A stretch of DNA of 64,000 nt from Pseudomonas gozinkensis (lineage in GTDB: Bacteria; Pseudomonadota; Gammaproteobacteria; Pseudomonadales; Pseudomonadaceae): assembly GCF_014863585.1 (NCBI RefSeq), contig NZ_CP062253.1, positions 4,959,001-5,023,000 on the forward strand, given 5' to 3'. The position numbers were made by a program, and so were the translations under genes. Positions 60,948 to 64,000 of the stretch are shown piece by piece. The number at the start of each line of letters is the position of its first letter. Position 1 is the stretch's first letter. The notes beneath the pieces are model-generated. The model searched no databases. It saw only the letters and a list, made by a program, of their open reading frames with translations, and was not told the DNA's origin.

Positions 60948-62645
60948 TTACGCGGCGCTCTTCGCCTTGATCTTCCTGAGCTCTTCGTCGCGCAGTTCGC
61001 GGCGCAGGATCTTGCCGACGTTGGTGGTCGGCAGCGCATCGCGGAATTCCACCGAACGCGGCACCTTGTAGCCGGTGACGTTGGCGCGCATGTGCTCCAT
61101 CACCTGTTCCTTGGTCAGGGTGACGCCCGGTTTGGCGACGATGAAGATCTTGATCGCCTCGCCCGACTTCTCGTCCGGAATACCGATGGCTGCGCACTGC
61201 AACACGCCCGGCAGGGCCGCCAGCACGTCTTCCAGTTCGTTCGGGTACACGTTGAAACCGGAGACCAGAATCATGTCTTTCTTGCGATCGACTATGCGCA
61301 TGTAGCCGTCCGGCTGGATCAGCGCGATGTCGCCGGTTTTCAGCCAGCCTTCGCTGTCGAGCATTTCATCGGTGGCTTCCTGACGCTGCCAGTAGCCCTT
61401 CATAACCTGCGGGCCCTTGACGCACAGCTCGCCGATTTCGCCCAGCGGCTGCTCGACACCGGCATCGTCGATGACTTTGCACAGGGTCGACGGCACCGGA
61501 ATGCCGATGGTGCCGATCTGGATGTTCTGGATCGGGTTGACCGTGGCCACCGGGCTGGTTTCGGTCATGCCGTAACCTTCGCAGATCGGGCAACCGGTGA
61601 CCGCCTTCCAGCGCTCGGCAGCGGCCAGTTGCAGGGCCATGCCGCCGGACAGGGTGACTTTCAGCGCCGAGAAATCCAGCTTGCGGAAACCTTCGTTGTT
61701 GCACAGGGCCACAAACAGCGTGTTGAGGCCAACGAAACCGCTGAACTTCCACTTCGACAGTTCCTTGACCATCGCCGGCAGGTCACGCGGGTTGCTGATC
61801 AGGATGTTGTGGTTGCCGATCAGCATCATCGCCATGCAATGAAAGGTGAACGCATAGATGTGGTACAGCGGCAGCGGCGTGATCAGGATCTCGCAACCTT
61901 CATTGAGGTTGGAGCCCATCAGCGCCTTGCACTGCAGCATGTTGGCGACAAGGTTGCGGTGTGTGAGCATCGCGCCCTTGGCCACGCCGGTGGTGCCGCC
62001 GGTGTATTGCAGTACTGCAACGTCGCCGCTGTCCGGGTTGGCTTCGGCAACGGGCTGGCCCTGGCCCTTGCTCAGCACGTCGTTGAACTTGACGGCTTTT
62101 GGCAGGTGGTAGGCCGGAACCATTTTCTTTACGTACTTGATGACGCTGTTGATCAGCAGGCGCTTGATCGGCGGCAGCAAGTCGGCGACTTCGGTGACGA
62201 TGACGTGTTTGACGCCGGTTTTCGGCACCACGGCTTCGGCCAGATGCGCCATGTTCGCCAGGCACACCAGCGCCTTGGCACCGGAGTCGTTGAACTGGTG
62301 TTCCATTTCCCGCGCGGTGTACAGCGGGTTGGTGTTGACCACAATCAGCCCGGCACGGATGGCACCGAAGACGGCGACCGGGTACTGCAACACGTTGGGC
62401 AGTTGCACGGCGATTCGATCACCAGGCTGCAAATCGGTATGCTGTTGCAGATAAGCGGCAAACGCACCGGACAATTCGTACAGTTCACCGTAGGTGATGG
62501 TCTTGCCCAGGTTGCTGAACGCCGGTTTGTCGGCGAAGCGTTGGCAGGATTGCTTCAACACTGCCTGAATATTCGGGTACTCGTCTGGATTGATGTCGGC
62601 AGCAATTCCAGCGGGGTACTTATCCTTCCAAAAGTCTTCGATCAT
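60948..62645 (-). CDS. fadD1: Long-chain-fatty-acid-CoA ligase FadD1
   Basis: A 565-residue AMP-forming acyl-CoA synthetase that activates imported fatty acids for beta-oxidation. The ATP-binding P-loop YTGGTTGVAKGAM, the EGYGMTETSP motif and GDIALIQPDGYMRIVDRKKDMIL (fatty-acid-specific motif) are intact. Length and order with the second paralogue match fadD2-fadD1 of Pseudomonas. ATG 62645 begins MIEDFWKDKYPAGI. The terminator lies at 60915-60947. Confidence 0.93.
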   Translation of the reverse strand: MIEDFWKDKYPAGIAADINPDEYPNIQAVLKQSCQRFADKPAFSNLGKTITYGELYELSGAFAAYLQQHTDLQPGDRIAVQLPNVLQYPVAVFGAIRAGLIVVNTNPLYTAREMEHQFNDSGAKALVCLANMAHLAEAVVPKTGVKHVIVTEVADLLPPIKRLLINSVIKYVKKMVPAYHLPKAVKFNDVLSKGQGQPVAEANPDSGDVAVLQYTGGTTGVAKGAMLTHRNLVANMLQCKALMGSNLNEGCEILITPLPLYHIYAFTFHCMAMMLIGNHNILISNPRDLPAMVKELSKWKFSGFVGLNTLFVALCNNEGFRKLDFSALKVTLSGGMALQLAAAERWKAVTGCPICEGYGMTETSPVATVNPIQNIQIGTIGIPVPSTLCKVIDDAGVEQPLGEIGELCVKGPQVMKGYWQRQEATDEMLDSEGWLKTGDIALIQPDGYMRIVDRKKDMILVSGFNVYPNELEDVLAALPGVLQCAAIGIPDEKSGEAIKIFIVAKPGVTLTKEQVMEHMRANVTGYKVPRSVEFRDALPTTNVGKILRRELRDEELRKIKAKSAA

Positions 62646-63004
62646 GGAAGCCCACTCCTCAGCAACGCGAATTCAGCACCGCATTTGATGCGATTATTAT
62701 TGGTGTTTGTTTATTGGTGAGTCTGGCTTTTTACAAGGCCGAGAAGTCACAAAGCGCGCCGAGAGTAGCAGCTTTGCCAAGGGTCGACTAGAGCCAAAAG
62801 CGGCCCCCACAGTCATTTTCATGACTCAAGAACTACTGGCAGTCATTTTAGAGCAAAAATCCTATAACGCCTTGAAAGTCCCGGTTTTCGGGGGCTGGAA
62901 ACAAAAAATCGCGAGCGGGCTCGCTCCCACAGGTTCACTGATGACCTTGTGGGAGCGAGCTTGTTCCGGGCGGCGATCCGACGATTGCGCGAAGCGCAGT
63001 TCTT
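62646..63004. other. Intergenic region between fadD2 and fadD1 with an REP pair
   Basis: A spacer of ~360 bases holding the fadD1 promoter and a REP pair (62909-62980). No terminator with a T-run is obvious between the two fadD genes, so partial readthrough from fadD2 is possible. No other gene is seen. Confidence 0.5.
62909..62980. repeat. REP pair with variant second copy
   Basis: TCGCGAGCGGGCTCGCTCCCAC and GTGGGAGCGAGCTTGTTCCGGGCGGCG are in inverse orientation. The second has the GGGCGGCGATCCGACGAT tail. Confidence 0.7.
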
Positions 63005-64000
63005 TTAGGCGATATCGCGTAACTCTCTGCGCAGGATTTTCCCGACAGGCGTCATAGGCAAAGACTCACGCAGCACGATGTGTTTCGGCACCTTGTACGC
63101 GGTGAAATTCTCTTTGCAGTAGGCCTTCAGCTCTTCCAGGCTCACGCCGGTTTCGCGCGCCACCACAAACAGCTTCACCGCCTCGCCGGAGCGCTCGTCC
63201 GGCACGCCGATCACTGCGCAATTGGCGACTTTCGGGTGAGCCATCACCACGTCTTCGATTTCGTTCGGGTACACGTTGAAACCCGAGACGATGATCATGT
63301 CTTTCTTGCGGTCGACGATGCGCACGAACCCGTCCGGGTCGATCACCGCGATGTCGCCGGACTTGAACCAGCCCTCGGCATCCAGCACCTCGGCGGTGGC
63401 CTCGGGTTTCTGCCAGTAGCCCTTCATGATCTGCGGGCCCTTGATGCACAGCTCGCCGCGCTCGCCCAAAGGCTGTTCGACGCCGTCGTCATTGATGACT
63501 TTCAAGCGGGTGCCCGGCACCGGCAGACCGACCGTGCCGATCCGCGACAGCTCGCCGTACGGGTTGGTGCAGGCCACCGGCGAGGTTTCGGTCAGGCCGT
63601 AGCCTTCGGTGATGCGGCAACCGGTAATCTGCTCCCAGCGCTCGGCGGTGGCCTTGACCAGCGCGGTGCCACCGGAGTTGGTGAGTTTGAGGGTGGAGAA
63701 ATCCAGAGTCTTGAAGTCCGGATGATCCATCAGCGCGACAAACAGCGTGTTGAGCCCCAGCAACGCCGAGAACTTCCAGTTCTTCAGCTCCTTGATGAAG
63801 CCGCCGATGTCACGCGGGTTGGTGATGAGAACGTTGTGGTTGCCCGACACCATCATGCACATGCAATTCGCGGTGAACGCATAGATGTGGTACAGCGGCA
63901 GCGGCGCGATCATCACCTCCTGCCCTTCGCGCAACAGTGGCTGGCCGTCGCTGCCGAATTGTCCGAGACAGGCGCGCACCTGCTGCATGTTGGCCACCAG
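63005..64000 (-). CDS. fadD2: Long-chain-fatty-acid-CoA ligase FadD2 (N-terminus cut by the window edge)
   Basis: About 331 C-terminal residues of an AMP-forming acyl-CoA synthetase. EGYGLTETSPVACTNP, GYWQKPEATAEVLDAEGWFKSGDIAVIDPDGFVRIVDRKKDMI and the C-terminal PMTPVGKILRRELRD are the family motifs. It is closely related to the neighbouring fadD1. The N-terminal ~230 residues with the ATP P-loop lie beyond the right edge. Confidence 0.93.
   Translation of the reverse strand: MVANMQQVRACLGQFGSDGQPLLREGQEVMIAPLPLYHIYAFTANCMCMMVSGNHNVLITNPRDIGGFIKELKNWKFSALLGLNTLFVALMDHPDFKTLDFSTLKLTNSGGTALVKATAERWEQITGCRITEGYGLTETSPVACTNPYGELSRIGTVGLPVPGTRLKVINDDGVEQPLGERGELCIKGPQIMKGYWQKPEATAEVLDAEGWFKSGDIAVIDPDGFVRIVDRKKDMIIVSGFNVYPNEIEDVVMAHPKVANCAVIGVPDERSGEAVKLFVVARETGVSLEELKAYCKENFTAYKVPKHIVLRESLPMTPVGKILRRELRDIA

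Overview
The window looks like a chromosomal segment of a fluorescent-group Pseudomonas. The evidence is GC-rich coding sequence, the fadD2-fadD1 pair, acsA, a chlamydial-like class Ia nrdB, several proteins of the DUF2790, DUF2025 and DUF6933 type, and many copies of the GTGGGAGC(GAGC)TTGC REP element typical of this group. It carries about 63 protein-coding genes. I found no rRNA or tRNA gene, no insertion sequence and no CRISPR array. Both ends cut a gene: acsA on the left and fadD2 on the right.

Layout. 1-4271: acsA (minus), a small secreted protein and nrdB with a long leader. 4272-9780: an AT-rich accessory islet inserted behind nrdB. It holds a two-gene CBASS anti-phage system (Cap15 effector plus CD-NTase), a phage P1/P4-style immunity cassette (C4-type antisense RNA, a 32-codon Icd-like ORF and a BRO-N antirepressor-like gene) and a large KAP-family P-loop NTPase with membrane segments. 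No integrase or direct-repeat boundary is visible. 9798-27407: ordinary chromosome with a zinc-motif protein, secreted and membrane proteins, AraC, TetR, LysR and XRE regulators, an amidase, a metallo-hydrolase, a MASE2-GGDEF cyclase, a BdlA-like soluble chemoreceptor, glpQ, a sterol-desaturase-family protein and a PepSY protein.

27468-49751: a membrane chemoreceptor, zntB-like and PiT transporters, two SDR genes, two PACE efflux pumps each divergent from a LysR gene, an ECF42 sigma factor with its DGPF partner, acetyltransferases, alaC, and a complete gluconate module (gntT, gntK, gntR) with three matching operator-like sites. 49877-64000: an MFS transporter, a gene behind a clear sigma-54 promoter, a second BdlA-like receptor, an ECF sigma factor translationally coupled to a betaine-type binding protein, a desaturase followed by a PhnD-like protein, def, yihY, csbD, and fadD1 and fadD2.

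The most interesting part is 4272-9780. The C4-type antisense arrangement there is supported directly by base complementarity: a segment at 6420-6436 pairs with sites at 6277-6295 and 6456-6474. The KAP NTPase, with an unusual N-terminal domain, is a plausible uncharacterised defence gene beside CBASS.
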